Below are positions 1-7,837 of a stretch of DNA of 27,819 bases, in pieces (positions within the stretch are counted from its first letter, which is position 1; each line of letters opens with the position of its first letter). Below the pieces are notes generated by a model that made no database searches, was not told where the DNA came from, and saw nothing but the letters and a program-made list of their open reading frames with translations. The stretch comes from Collinsella sp. (GTDB lineage Bacteria; Actinomycetota; Coriobacteriia; Coriobacteriales; Coriobacteriaceae): the NCBI GenBank assembly GCA_019419625.1, contig DXZO01000033.1:3020-30838 (forward strand), written 5' to 3'. Made by a program: the position numbers and the translations under genes.

Positions 1-2663
1 TATTTATACTTTCGGGCATCGGCATCACGTTCGTGACACGCCTCGCCCCCGCTCTCGCCATCTCACAGCTCATCATCCTGTTTGTCTCGGTGGCGCTCAT
101 GGTGGGAACGCTCGCGTTGGTTAAGAACCTCGACGTAGTCATGCGCTACAAGTACACCTTTGGCATCATCGGCATCATTCTGCTGATGCTGCCGATCTTT
201 ATCGGCACCACGATCTCGGGCTCCAAGCTGTGGATTCGCATCGCAGGCTTTACCATCCAGCCCGGCGAGTTCGCCAAGGTCTTTATCGTGCTGTTCCTGG
301 CCGGGTACCTGGCCGAGAACCGCGAGCTGCTCTCCATCTCCAACCGCAAGATCTTGGGCTTTAAGATCCCTCGCCTGCGACTGCTGCTGCCGTTGTTTGC
401 CGTGTGGGGTGTGTGCCTGCTCGTCGTCGTCTTCGAACGCGACCTGGGTTCTGCCGTGCTGTTCTACACCATCTTCTTGCTGATGCTCTACGTTGCCACG
501 GGGCGCTTTTCGTATGTCGTTATCGGCCTTGCGCTCTTAGCCGTCGGAGCCGTGGGCGCCTACAAGTTCCTGTCTCACGTTCAGGTGCGTTTCCAGGTTT
601 GGGTCGATCCGTTTAAGGACGCCCAGGGCCAGGGCTACCAGATCGTCCAGTCACTCTTCTCGCTTGCCGATGGCGGTCTGGTCGGCGTTGGCATCGGCAA
701 CGGCATGGCCAACAACATCCCTGTCGTCGAGTCCGACTTTATCTTCTCGGCTATCGGCGAGGAGATGGGCCTCTTGGGCGGCGGCGCCGTGCTCATCCTG
801 TTTATGCTCTTTGCCGTTCGCGGCCTGACCACAGCTGCCCGCGCTAAATCCGACCTCGCCGCCTTTAGCGCCACGGGCCTTACGGCCGCCATCAGCTTCC
901 AGGCCTTCTTGATCGTGGGCGGCGTTACCCGCCTGATCCCGCTAACCGGCGTCACCCTGCCCTTTATGAGCCAGGGCGGCTCCTCGCTGCTGGCAAGCTT
1001 CATCATCGTCGCGCTCCTGCTGCGCGCCGGTGACGAGGCGACCGGACGCGAGGCAGAGCTTACCGGCACCGGCACTATGGCCGCCATCACCGATGATCAG
1101 GTCGCATCTGCCGCCGCCCCGACGGGCACGCGCTTTGCCACCTCGTCTTCCTACGGCAGCGGCAGTCATTCCGTCGGCTCGCGCATGCGCCGTCGCCTGC
1201 TCGACACGCCTGAATCCGGCGTGCTCGGCCGCGTTGCGCTCGCCAACCGTCTAACCCGTGCGGTGCTCGCCTTTACGGCGCTGTTCGCCATCCTTATCGG
1301 CAACCTCACCTATGTCCAGGTCATTAAGGCCAAGGACTATCAGGACATGCCGACCAACAACCACACCATCGCCCGCTCCAAGTACATCCAGCGCGGTTCC
1401 ATCATCACGTCCGACGGCGTGACGCTGGCCGAGTCGCTGCAGCAGGAGGACGGCACCTACGTGCGCTCCTATCCCAACGGTAACCTGGCAGCGCACGTGG
1501 TTGGCTACGTGAGCCAGCAGTATGGCACCACCGCCATCGAGAGCGTCATGAACGACACGCTCACCGGCTCCAAGGATTACTCCAGCTGGAACAACGCCAT
1601 CGCGTCGCTCGCGGGCCAGACCCAGCCGGGCAACACCGCCAAGCTCACCATCGACTCGCGTATCCAGACGGCGGCCGAGCAGGCGCTCAAGGGCTTTAAG
1701 GGCGCTGTAGTGGTCATCGACCCGCGTACCGGCGCGGTGCTCGCATGTGCCAGCTCGCCCACCTACGACAACACCAACATCGACGCCCTACTGCAGGCTG
1801 GCGGCGGCGAGGACGGCTCTATGTACAATCGCGCCATGGACGCGCTGTACACGCCGGGCTCCACGTTTAAGGTCGTTACGCTTTCCGCGGCACTCGAGAC
1901 CGGCACCGCCAGCCTTACCAGCACCTACCAGGCGCCCGGCTCCATGGACATCGGCAACGCACCGGTCACCAACTATGCCAACGAGAGCTACGGCACCATC
2001 AGCCTGCAGCAGGCCTTTGCCGTGTCCTCCAACGTCGTCTTTGGCCAGGTGGCAAACGAAGTTGGCGCAAACACGCTCGTGCAGTTTGCCAACGCCTTTG
2101 GCTACGGCCAAAAGCTCGGCCAGGACCTGACCTCCGCGGCCTCCATCATGGCAGACCCGTCGCTCATGACCGAGTGGGAGACCGCTTGGGCCGGCGCCGG
2201 CCAGCCTGTCGGCATGGACCACACGCCCGGCCCGCAGACCACCGTCATGCAAAACGCCGTGATTGCCGCCGCCATCGCTAACAGTGGCGTGGTCATGGAC
2301 CCGTACTTTGTAGCCCAGGTACTCGCCCCGGACGGAACTGTGGTCAAGACCACGCAGTCCCGCTCGCTGGGTCAGGCCGTCAGCTCCGCCACGGCCGACC
2401 AGGTCAAGCAGGCCATGCTCGCCGTCGTCCAGTCCGGTACCGGCACCGATGCCCAGGTCCCCGGCGTCAAGGTCGCCGGCAAGACCGGCTCGGCCGAGAC
2501 CGGCGGCACCAACGTCAATTCGATGTTCGTTGGCTTTGCACCTTACGATTCACCCACGGTCGCCATCTCGGTGGCCTTGGAGGATTACGACAAACACGAC
2601 GTCAAGGCGGCCAAGATTGCCGGCATCGTCCTGACCGCAGCGCTCGCCGCACAGGGAGCGTGA
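1..2663 (+). CDS. SEDS (FtsW/RodA) glycosyltransferase fused to class B penicillin-binding protein, 5' partial
   Basis: The product polymerises lipid II (SEDS half) and cross-links the strands (transpeptidase half) at the cytoplasmic membrane. The gene enters from the left edge. The frame is open from base 3 and reads SEDS-like residues before the GTG at 33, so that GTG is not the true start. Residues here are counted from 33. Residues 1 to about 335 are a multi-membrane-span SEDS domain with the QPGEFAK motif (about 76-82) and the SDFIFSAIGEEMG loop. A polar linker of about 60 residues follows, then one membrane span (about 405-425). The PBP domain carries the catalytic tetrad S610-T-F-K, S665-x-N667 and K817-T-G. 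In most Actinobacteria rodA and pbpA are separate neighbours ahead of pknA/pknB; here they are one open frame. No RBS or stop lies between the halves. The fusion is seen directly; the substrate role is family knowledge. Confidence 0.93.
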   Translation, partial: FILSGIGITFVTRLAPALAISQLIILFVSVALMVGTLALVKNLDVVMRYKYTFGIIGIILLMLPIFIGTTISGSKLWIRIAGFTIQPGEFAKVFIVLFLAGYLAENRELLSISNRKILGFKIPRLRLLLPLFAVWGVCLLVVVFERDLGSAVLFYTIFLLMLYVATGRFSYVVIGLALLAVGAVGAYKFLSHVQVRFQVWVDPFKDAQGQGYQIVQSLFSLADGGLVGVGIGNGMANNIPVVESDFIFSAIGEEMGLLGGGAVLILFMLFAVRGLTTAARAKSDLAAFSATGLTAAISFQAFLIVGGVTRLIPLTGVTLPFMSQGGSSLLASFIIVALLLRAGDEATGREAELTGTGTMAAITDDQVASAAAPTGTRFATSSSYGSGSHSVGSRMRRRLLDTPESGVLGRVALANRLTRAVLAFTALFAILIGNLTYVQVIKAKDYQDMPTNNHTIARSKYIQRGSIITSDGVTLAESLQQEDGTYVRSYPNGNLAAHVVGYVSQQYGTTAIESVMNDTLTGSKDYSSWNNAIASLAGQTQPGNTAKLTIDSRIQTAAEQALKGFKGAVVVIDPRTGAVLACASSPTYDNTNIDALLQAGGGEDGSMYNRAMDALYTPGSTFKVVTLSAALETGTASLTSTYQAPGSMDIGNAPVTNYANESYGTISLQQAFAVSSNVVFGQVANEVGANTLVQFANAFGYGQKLGQDLTSAASIMADPSLMTEWETAWAGAGQPVGMDHTPGPQTTVMQNAVIAAAIANSGVVMDPYFVAQVLAPDGTVVKTTQSRSLGQAVSSATADQVKQAMLAVVQSGTGTDAQVPGVKVAGKTGSAETGGTNVNSMFVGFAPYDSPTVAISVALEDYDKHDVKAAKIAGIVLTAALAAQGA

Positions 2664-2795
2664 TGTCCATGATCGAATCGGACACCCGAGGCGCGCCGCG
2701 GCCGAAGAGTTAGCGGCAACGCGCCACACGGCCCCAGCGGCCACATCGTATGTACTACACACATCGTTGAGCGAATAGTTATGTTAGGAGCAGGA

Positions 2796-4757
2796 ATGGA
2801 ACAGAGGGTCCTCGGGGGAAGATACCTCCTCAAGGATAAGGTGGGGACAGGCGGCATGGCGACCGTCTTCCGTGCGCAGGACCAGGTCCTCGACCGCACG
2901 GTAGCCGTCAAGATCATGCTGCCGCAGTATGCTGGCGACGCAACCTTCGCCGCACGCTTTAAGCAGGAGGCCCAGGCAGCAGCCGGTCTCTCCTCCCCCT
3001 ATATCGTGGGCGTCTACGATTGGGGCAAGGACGGCGACACCTATTACATCGTCATGGAGTACCTGCGCGGCACCGACCTTAAGAGCGGCATCAAGAGCCA
3101 CGGCGCCCTCGACCCCAAGAAGGTCGCCCAGATCGGCTCGCAGATCAGCTCCGCGCTTTCGGTCGCCCACAAGCACGAGATCATCCACCGCGACATCAAG
3201 CCGCAGAACATCATGGTGCTGCCCGACGGCAACATTAAGGTGATGGACTTTGGCATCGCGCGCGCCAAGAACAGCCACCTCACGCAAGACAACAACGTGC
3301 TGGGAACCGCCCACTACGTCAGTCCCGAGCAGACCCGTGGTCAGGACCTCGGCCCCACCTCGGATATCTACTCGCTGGGCGTCGTGATGTACGAGTGCGC
3401 CACCGGCCGCGTGCCCTTTGACGGTGATGACGCCATCTCGGTCGCACTCAAGCAGGTCAACGAGCTGCCTATTCCGCCGAGCCAGATCAACTCCGGTGTC
3501 GACGCCGACCTTGAGCGCATCATCCTCAAGTGCATGGAGAAGGACCCGGCAAACCGCTTCCAGACCGCCGACGAGCTGCGTCAGGTGCTCAACAGCTACC
3601 TGTCGGGCCGTGCCGTCAACATCTCGGAGCCCACGCGCATCATCGGTGCACCCGGTGAGCTGGGCGCCACCAAGACTCGCGAGCTTTCCGATCAGACGCG
3701 CGCCATGGTACGTCCCGTCTCGGGCGTGAGCGGCCAGAATACCGCTCGTAGCTCGGTTTCGGGCTCCACCGGCTCCTACGAGGTCGAAAAGCCCAAATCC
3801 AACAAGAACAAGATCATCGCCGCCGTGGTGGCAGCCGTTGCCGTCATCGGTATCGTGGTGGCCTTTGCCACAGGACTCTTTGGCGGCGAGCAGGTCACCG
3901 TGCCCGATGTGCTGGGCAAGGACCAGCAGACTGCCGTCGAGCAGATCAAGGAAGCCGGCCTCGAGGTCGGCACCATCGACCAAAGCTACAACGACGATAT
4001 CGACGAGGGCAAGGTCGCCGAGCAGACGCCCAACGGCAAAACCAAGAAGGCCAAGGGCACCAAGGTGAACCTGGTAATCTCCAAGGGCCCCAAGCCCTCC
4101 GAGAAGGTTGAGGTTCCCCGGCTTGTCGGCCTGACCAAGGACCAGGCAGAAGCCGCGCTGGCAAGCGTTGGCCTGAAGGGCAACGCCTCCGAGGAGGCCA
4201 ACGAGGCCGATGAGGGCCAGGTCTTTGAGCAGGGCACCGAACCCGGTAAGGAAGTCGAGAAGGGCACGACCATCTCGTACAAGGTCTCCAGCGGTCCTGA
4301 CACCACCTCCGTCCCCGATCTGACCGACATGACCGAGGCCCAGGCGCGCAACGCCCTCGATATGGCAGGCTTTGGCGTCGACGTGAGCTACCAGGAGAAC
4401 GATTCGGTTACCGAGGGCACCGTGATTAGCTGGAACCCCAGCGGCAAGCAGAAGCCTGGCGCCACGATTACCGTCGTCATTGCCAAGAAGTCCGGCAAAG
4501 CCAGCGTTCCGGGCAACCTGTACGGCAAGAGCATCTCCGCCGCCGTTACCGCGCTCAACAACGCCGGGTTCTACAACATCGCATTCTGCGATCAGAACGG
4601 TAACCCCGTGAGCGGCAACGAAAACGCCACCGTTACGGGCGTCTCCCCCACCGGCAAGCAGTCTACCGACAGCACGATTACGCTGACGGTCGCACTTTCT
4701 GGCTCGGGTTCGGGTTCGGGCTCGGGCACGGGCGACGATTCCGGTACGGTCAACTAG
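2796..4757 (+). CDS. pknB: PASTA-domain Ser/Thr protein kinase, PknB/Stk type
   Basis: This is a membrane receptor kinase that senses peptidoglycan or lipid II fragments and phosphorylates cell-wall and division proteins. The ATG at 2796 is preferred over one at 2781 because a GGAG lies 5 nt before it. The protein has 653 residues. The kinase domain (about 10-270) shows the glycine loop G17-T-G-G, K39 in AVK, the HRD aspartate D133 followed by IKPQN, and DFG at 151-153. A juxtamembrane region of about 65 residues precedes one membrane span (about 337-360). Four extracellular PASTA repeats follow, starting near 367, 438, 504 and 570. The last is the most divergent, with an inserted CDQNGNP segment. 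The tail is Gly-Ser rich. It lies 132 bp after the SEDS-PBP gene, matching the actinobacterial rodA-pbpA-pknB order. No pknA-like second kinase is present. The symbol is by family resemblance. Confidence 0.95.
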   Translation: MEQRVLGGRYLLKDKVGTGGMATVFRAQDQVLDRTVAVKIMLPQYAGDATFAARFKQEAQAAAGLSSPYIVGVYDWGKDGDTYYIVMEYLRGTDLKSGIKSHGALDPKKVAQIGSQISSALSVAHKHEIIHRDIKPQNIMVLPDGNIKVMDFGIARAKNSHLTQDNNVLGTAHYVSPEQTRGQDLGPTSDIYSLGVVMYECATGRVPFDGDDAISVALKQVNELPIPPSQINSGVDADLERIILKCMEKDPANRFQTADELRQVLNSYLSGRAVNISEPTRIIGAPGELGATKTRELSDQTRAMVRPVSGVSGQNTARSSVSGSTGSYEVEKPKSNKNKIIAAVVAAVAVIGIVVAFATGLFGGEQVTVPDVLGKDQQTAVEQIKEAGLEVGTIDQSYNDDIDEGKVAEQTPNGKTKKAKGTKVNLVISKGPKPSEKVEVPRLVGLTKDQAEAALASVGLKGNASEEANEADEGQVFEQGTEPGKEVEKGTTISYKVSSGPDTTSVPDLTDMTEAQARNALDMAGFGVDVSYQENDSVTEGTVISWNPSGKQKPGATITVVIAKKSGKASVPGNLYGKSISAAVTALNNAGFYNIAFCDQNGNPVSGNENATVTGVSPTGKQSTDSTITLTVALSGSGSGSGSGTGDDSGTVN

Positions 4758-4809
4758 TCGCCACCCCACCGCCCATTACGGCTCTCGCCGCAAACATATT
4801 CACTCACAG

Positions 4810-4849
4810 GCGCCCGCTTGCTCCCCCAGCAAGCGGGCGCTTCGTTTTT
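4810..4849 (+). terminator. Rho-independent terminator after pknB
   Basis: A perfect 13-bp stem (4810-4822 with 4828-4840) closes a 5-nt C loop and is followed by TTCGTTTTT. It sits 52 nt after the kinase stop codon and ends the cell-wall transcription unit. Confidence 0.9.
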
Positions 4850-5124
4850 GACATGGCATGAACCAGAAGAGCCCGGCACCGTGGCGGTGTACCGGGCTCG
4901 ATCAATCTCTGGTGCCCCCGGGCGAATTCACCCCCCCCCAGCGGGGAAATGAGTGACGCGGGTGTCGACGGCTCGAACCCTGCCCTTAGACCAGAAGAGC
5001 CCGGCACCGTGGTGGTACCGGGCTCGACAAATCTCTGGTGCCCCCGGGCGGATTCGAAAACTCCCCCCGCGGGGAAATTGGTGACGCGGGTGTCGACGGT
5101 CCGAATCCGGCCTTTAGACCAGAA

Positions 5125-5153
5125 GAGCCCGGCACCGTGGTGGTACCGGGCTC
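5125..5153 (-). terminator. Terminator hairpin downstream of tRNA-Arg
   Basis: GAGCCCGG (5125-5132) pairs with CCGGGCTC (5146-5153). Further inner pairs are possible, and on the minus strand TTCTGGTC follows. It lies 10 nt beyond the CCA end of the tRNA. Near-identical hairpins occur in the two other tandem units. The T tail is short, so termination efficiency is uncertain. Confidence 0.6.
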
Positions 5154-5163
5154 GGCAAATCTC

Positions 5164-5239
5164 TGGTGCCCCCGGGCGGATTCGAACCGTCGACACCCGC
5201 TTTAGGAGAGCGGTGCTCTATCCCCTGAGCTACGGAGGC
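5164..5239 (-). tRNA. tRNA-Arg (anticodon CCU)
   Basis: The minus strand folds as a 76-nt tRNA with an encoded CCA end. The acceptor stem is GCCTCCG with CGGGGGC. The D arm contains AGCTCAGGGGATAGAGC. The anticodon arm CCGCT-CTCCTAA-AGCGG gives anticodon CCT, which reads AGG arginine codons. The T arm contains GGTTCGAATCC. It lies alone between pknB and the PTS operon and is the intact member of the 128-bp tandem array. tRNA genes of this kind are common integrase targets. Confidence 0.95.
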
Positions 5240-5249
5240 ATTTTGTATT

Positions 5250-5255
5250 AGTGTA
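5250..5255 (-). promoter_or_regulatory. Possible -10 box for tRNA-Arg
   Basis: The minus strand reads TACACT here, 10 nt before the first base of the mature tRNA, which would suit a start site close to the 5' end. No convincing -35 box was found at 16-18 nt spacing. Confidence 0.35.
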
Positions 5256-5319
5256 GCAGATTTACGCCGCTGTAATGCAGCGTATACCCACTCTTCGAAG
5301 TTGCGGTGGAACAGCCCTC

Positions 5320-5521
5320 CGGAAAGTGCGTCCCACTATCCAGGCAAATTCTGGGTCAGACTTTCCCCATGAGACCTCGCTGGGAAACTGTGACCCAGAA
5401 TTTCGGCTCGAAACGGGACACGGTTTCCCAAACGACCCCGTTCCGGAAACTACATCCCGGAATCGACGCTCGAACTGGGATGCACTTTCCCGATCGAGCC
5501 ACATGGGAGACTGCGCCCCAC
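5320..5521. repeat. Array of seven palindrome-related 15-bp motifs in alternating orientation
   Basis: Motifs of the form GGGAYGCAGTTTCCC or its reverse complement start near 5320, 5352, 5382, 5414, 5445, 5476 and 5505, with about 29-32 bp between starts. Orientation alternates at each step. As a result neighbouring motifs pair as hairpins; the clearest is 5346-5367 with 5382-5403, which is nearly perfect. The 300-bp gap between the tRNA and the DUF956 gene contains no convincing coding sequence; this array is its main content. The function is unknown. Confidence 0.75.
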
Positions 5522-5544
5522 TTTGAGGGGGCGCTCTTTAATGA

Positions 5545-5943
5545 CTACTTGCCTTTGTGGAAAAGGTTTTTGATAACGGAGGGGATGCTCTTGGCGCCCT
5601 TGGCCGTCACATCGATAAAGTCGGGCGAACGCACGAGCTTATCCTCGTCAACGTACTTGCGGACCGCGCGAAGCGTCTCTTTGTCGTCGCGCGTCGAAAA
5701 CGTAAAGTGACCGTTGTCCTTGGTGAAGATCGCAAAACGCGTGATCTTCTTGGTGCCGCGCAAAACCTCGGCGGCAATATAGTCGACCTCATCCCACGGG
5801 ATCTGAATAAAATCCTCGGGATTGCGCTCGTTATAGTACTCAAACGCCTTATTGCCCACCATCACGTTACCGTGGCTGGTAAGCCCCATCAGGCAGGTTG
5901 CCGGCGTTGCCAAATCGACCGTGCTGTTCTGAGATTGCGCCAT
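5545..5943 (-). CDS. manO: DUF956 family protein, mannose-PTS operon accessory (ManO-like)
   Basis: This small cytoplasmic protein of 132 residues belongs to the DUF956 family, whose members sit at the end of mannose-family PTS operons in Firmicutes and Actinobacteria. Recognisable features are the N-terminal GLTSHGNVMVGNKAFEYYN stretch, IQIPWDEVDYIAAEV, and a C-terminal basic helix ending KNLFHKGK. The ATG at 5943 is preferred because GAGG lies just upstream. A GTG at 5994 would add 17 residues but falls inside a hairpin. It is the last gene of the operon, about 120 bp after the IID gene and separated from it by that hairpin. A regulatory role has been proposed for the family, but the biochemical function is not known. 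The assignment rests on sequence resemblance and position. Confidence 0.8.
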   Translation of the reverse strand: MAQSQNSTVDLATPATCLMGLTSHGNVMVGNKAFEYYNERNPEDFIQIPWDEVDYIAAEVLRGTKKITRFAIFTKDNGHFTFSTRDDKETLRAVRKYVDEDKLVRSPDFIDVTAKGAKSIPSVIKNLFHKGK

Positions 5944-5971
5944 GCGCGCCTCGCCCTCCAAATAAAACAAT

Positions 5972-6007
5972 CGGACCGCATCCAGTGTACCCACCGGGTG
6001 CGGTCCG
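5972..6007 (-). terminator. Intercistronic hairpin between IID and DUF956 genes
   Basis: CGGACCGCA (5972-5980) pairs with TGCGGTCCG (5999-6007) around an 18-nt loop that can form a few inner pairs. On the minus strand it is followed by ATTGTTTT. It could terminate or attenuate PTS transcription so that the DUF956 gene is expressed at a lower level. The T run is interrupted, so partial readthrough is likely. Confidence 0.55.
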
Positions 6008-6063
6008 TTTCAATGGCTCAAAAGCCCTTGTCTAGCAATTCTCGGTCTTAAGCCGAAGCGCGC

Positions 6064-6984
6064 TTACATGAAGCCGCAGACGCGACCGATGATGCCGATG
6101 GCGAAGAGAGCCAGGATGATGACGATCGGGCTGACCTTCTTCTTGAGGAGCTTGCAGACCAGCAGGGTCAGGCACACGGCGGCAAGGCCGGGGATGAGCT
6201 GATCGAGGTTAGCCTGAAGCGTGGTGACCTTCACCTGATCAAGGGCGTTAGCACCGATGGAGTTATACATCGTCAGTGCTTCCTTGACACCCTCAGAACC
6301 GGAGGGCAGATTAGCCCAGTCGATAAAGGCGCCAGCAGACTGCGTGACCTTGGAGACGACCGGGGTGAAGGAGATGGACACCCAGCGCTCGACCAGGGCG
6401 CCGATGATGAACATACCCAGGATGGAAGCGCCCTCGGTGACCTTGCCCATCAGACCGCCGGAGAGGTCCTTGGCGATGGAGGAGCCGACCTTGTAGCCAA
6501 ACTCCTGCGTGTACCACAGGAAGGCGTAACGGATGATGTTCCACGCGAAGAAGAACAGCAGCGGACCGGCGATGCTGCCGGACAGGGCCAGGGAAGCGCC
6601 CAGAGCGCCCAGAATCGGGCGAAGGGTGAACCAGAAGGCGGGGTCGCCGACGCCGGCGAGCGGGCCCATCATACCGACCTTGACGCCCTGAATGGCGACG
6701 TCGTCAATCGGAGCACCGTTGGCGCGCTCCTCCTCGAGGGCGAGGGTAACGCCAATGACGGGGGCGGAAACATAGGGGTGGGTGTTATAGAACTCCAGGT
6801 GGCGCTTAAGAGCGGCAATCTGGTCATCCTTGCTGGTGTAGAGCTTCTTGATCGCAGGGATCATTGCGAAGCACCAGCCGCCGTTCTGCATACGCTCGTA
6901 GTTCCACGAGCCCTGAAGGAACTGATGACGGAAGCAAACCTTCTTACGGTCAGCCTTGGTGAGCTGAATCTTGTTCTCTGCCAT
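6064..6984 (-). CDS. PTS mannose/fructose/sorbose family IID component
   Basis: IID forms the membrane translocation complex with IIC in mannose-family phosphotransferase systems. The product has 306 residues. The N-terminus includes FRHQFLQGSWNYERMQNGGW, a hallmark of IID proteins. It is followed by HPYVSAPVIGVTLALEEERA and GVKVGMMGPLAGVGDPAFW, and the C-terminal part is hydrophobic and ends with a membrane segment (VIILALFAIGIIGRVCGFM). The ATG at 6984 is chosen because the strong GGAGGGGAG lies about 9-12 nt upstream; an upstream GTG at 6993 would be too close to it. The gene starts 16 nt after the IIC stop codon, which suggests translational coupling. The exact sugar cannot be read from the sequence; mannose, glucose or another hexose is likely. 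Confidence 0.95.
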   Translation of the reverse strand: MAENKIQLTKADRKKVCFRHQFLQGSWNYERMQNGGWCFAMIPAIKKLYTSKDDQIAALKRHLEFYNTHPYVSAPVIGVTLALEEERANGAPIDDVAIQGVKVGMMGPLAGVGDPAFWFTLRPILGALGASLALSGSIAGPLLFFFAWNIIRYAFLWYTQEFGYKVGSSIAKDLSGGLMGKVTEGASILGMFIIGALVERWVSISFTPVVSKVTQSAGAFIDWANLPSGSEGVKEALTMYNSIGANALDQVKVTTLQANLDQLIPGLAAVCLTLLVCKLLKKKVSPIVIILALFAIGIIGRVCGFM

Positions 6985-7000
6985 ATGTATCACTCCCCTC

Positions 7001-7819
7001 CTACTCGTAATCGTTCAGAATGTCGCCGAGCGGGTCGCCGGAGCCACCGCCCATGCCGCCACCCTGCTTAGCCAGATCCTTAAGGCCAAGGTAGATGAGG
7101 GCAAGGGAGATGCCGATGAGGCCAAGGGCGATCAGCGTGAGCTGAGGGATGGCAGCAAGGACAAAGCCGAGGATGAAGAACGGCCAGGTCTCCTTGGTGG
7201 CCATCATGTTGATGACCATGGCGTAACCGACGGAAGCGACCATGCCGCCGCCGACAGCCATGCCGCCGGACAGCCAATCGGGCATAGCGTTAAGCGCGTT
7301 GGTAACGGCCTCGGCCGGGATGATGCACAGAAGTACTGCCGGGATGGCGATACGAACACCCTGCATGAGGATGCCGGCGTACTGCCAACGCTCGATGCCG
7401 GCGAAGTCGCCCTTCTCGGCGCAGGCGTCCATGCCGTGAACCATAGCGGTAGCCAGGGTACGGCAGATCATGGTCAGGAACAGGCCAGCGACCGACAGCG
7501 GGACGGCGACGGCGATGGCGGCGGTAACGGCCTTAGCCGAATCGGTGGCGCCACCGTTGAGGGCGAGCGCCATGATGATCGAAGAAGCGACCGAGGCCAG
7601 AGCGGCGTCAGGCGCGACGGCGGCGCCGACGTTAGCCCAGCCAAGGGCCATCATCTGGAGCGAACCGCCCAGGAGGATACCCTCCTGAAGGTGACCGGTT
7701 ACGAGACCGATAAGCGTGCATGCCACGAGCGGCTGATGGAACTGGAACTCATCCAGAATGCCTTCCATACCGGCAAGCAACGCGACAATCGCAACAAGCA
7801 GAATAGTGATTGCAGACAT
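7001..7819 (-). CDS. PTS mannose/fructose/sorbose family IIC component
   Basis: IIC is the sugar-conducting integral membrane subunit of the mannose-family PTS. The 272-residue product begins with a membrane helix (ITILLVAIVALLAGMEGILDEF) and contains GHLQEGILLGGSLQMMALGW, which is highly characteristic of IIC. Several further hydrophobic segments follow. The tail is Gly-rich and acidic (GGGMGGGSGDPLGDILNDYE) and probably cytoplasmic. ATG at 7819 is preceded by AAAGGAGGG. The gene lies 18 nt after the IIAB stop and 16 nt before the IID start, inside one minus-strand operon with IIAB, IID and the DUF956 gene. Confidence 0.95.
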   Translation of the reverse strand: MSAITILLVAIVALLAGMEGILDEFQFHQPLVACTLIGLVTGHLQEGILLGGSLQMMALGWANVGAAVAPDAALASVASSIIMALALNGGATDSAKAVTAAIAVAVPLSVAGLFLTMICRTLATAMVHGMDACAEKGDFAGIERWQYAGILMQGVRIAIPAVLLCIIPAEAVTNALNAMPDWLSGGMAVGGGMVASVGYAMVINMMATKETWPFFILGFVLAAIPQLTLIALGLIGISLALIYLGLKDLAKQGGGMGGGSGDPLGDILNDYE

Positions 7820-7837
7820 GTATCGGACCCTCCTTTA

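Larger units (their letters stand above)
4862..5245. repeat. Three tandem 128-bp units built from a tRNA-Arg 3' end and its terminator hairpin
   Basis: The motif ACCAGAAGAGCCCGG starts at 4862, 4990 and 5118, giving two exact 128-bp periods. Each unit begins with the GC-rich hairpin and then the minus-strand CCA end and acceptor/T-arm 3' strand of a tRNA (TGGTGCCCCCGGGCG). In unit 3 this continues into the complete tRNA-Arg. In units 1 and 2 the rest of the tRNA is missing. A C/G-rich spacer follows instead, and then an inverted copy of the T-arm/variable region (GCGGGTGTCGACGG, at about 5086-5099 in unit 2). Units 1 and 2 therefore contain imperfect palindromes of the tRNA 3' half. They cannot fold as full tRNAs. 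They may be remnants of attachment sites or of tandem duplication. Confidence 0.85.

Noticed and set aside
2784..4769. A 661-codon open frame on the strand opposite pknB
   Set aside because: High GC at third positions produces long antisense frames. The translation is low-complexity Leu/Gly/Ala/Asp-rich with no domain, and the plus strand encodes a clear kinase.
4804..5196. A minus-strand open frame over the tandem repeats
   Set aside because: It reads through tRNA-derived repeats and terminator hairpins; its repeated peptide segments reflect the 128-bp DNA period, not a protein.
5320..5521. Possible CRISPR array
   Set aside because: The motifs are short, degenerate and alternate in orientation, spacing is 29-32 bp including the motif, and no cas gene is nearby.
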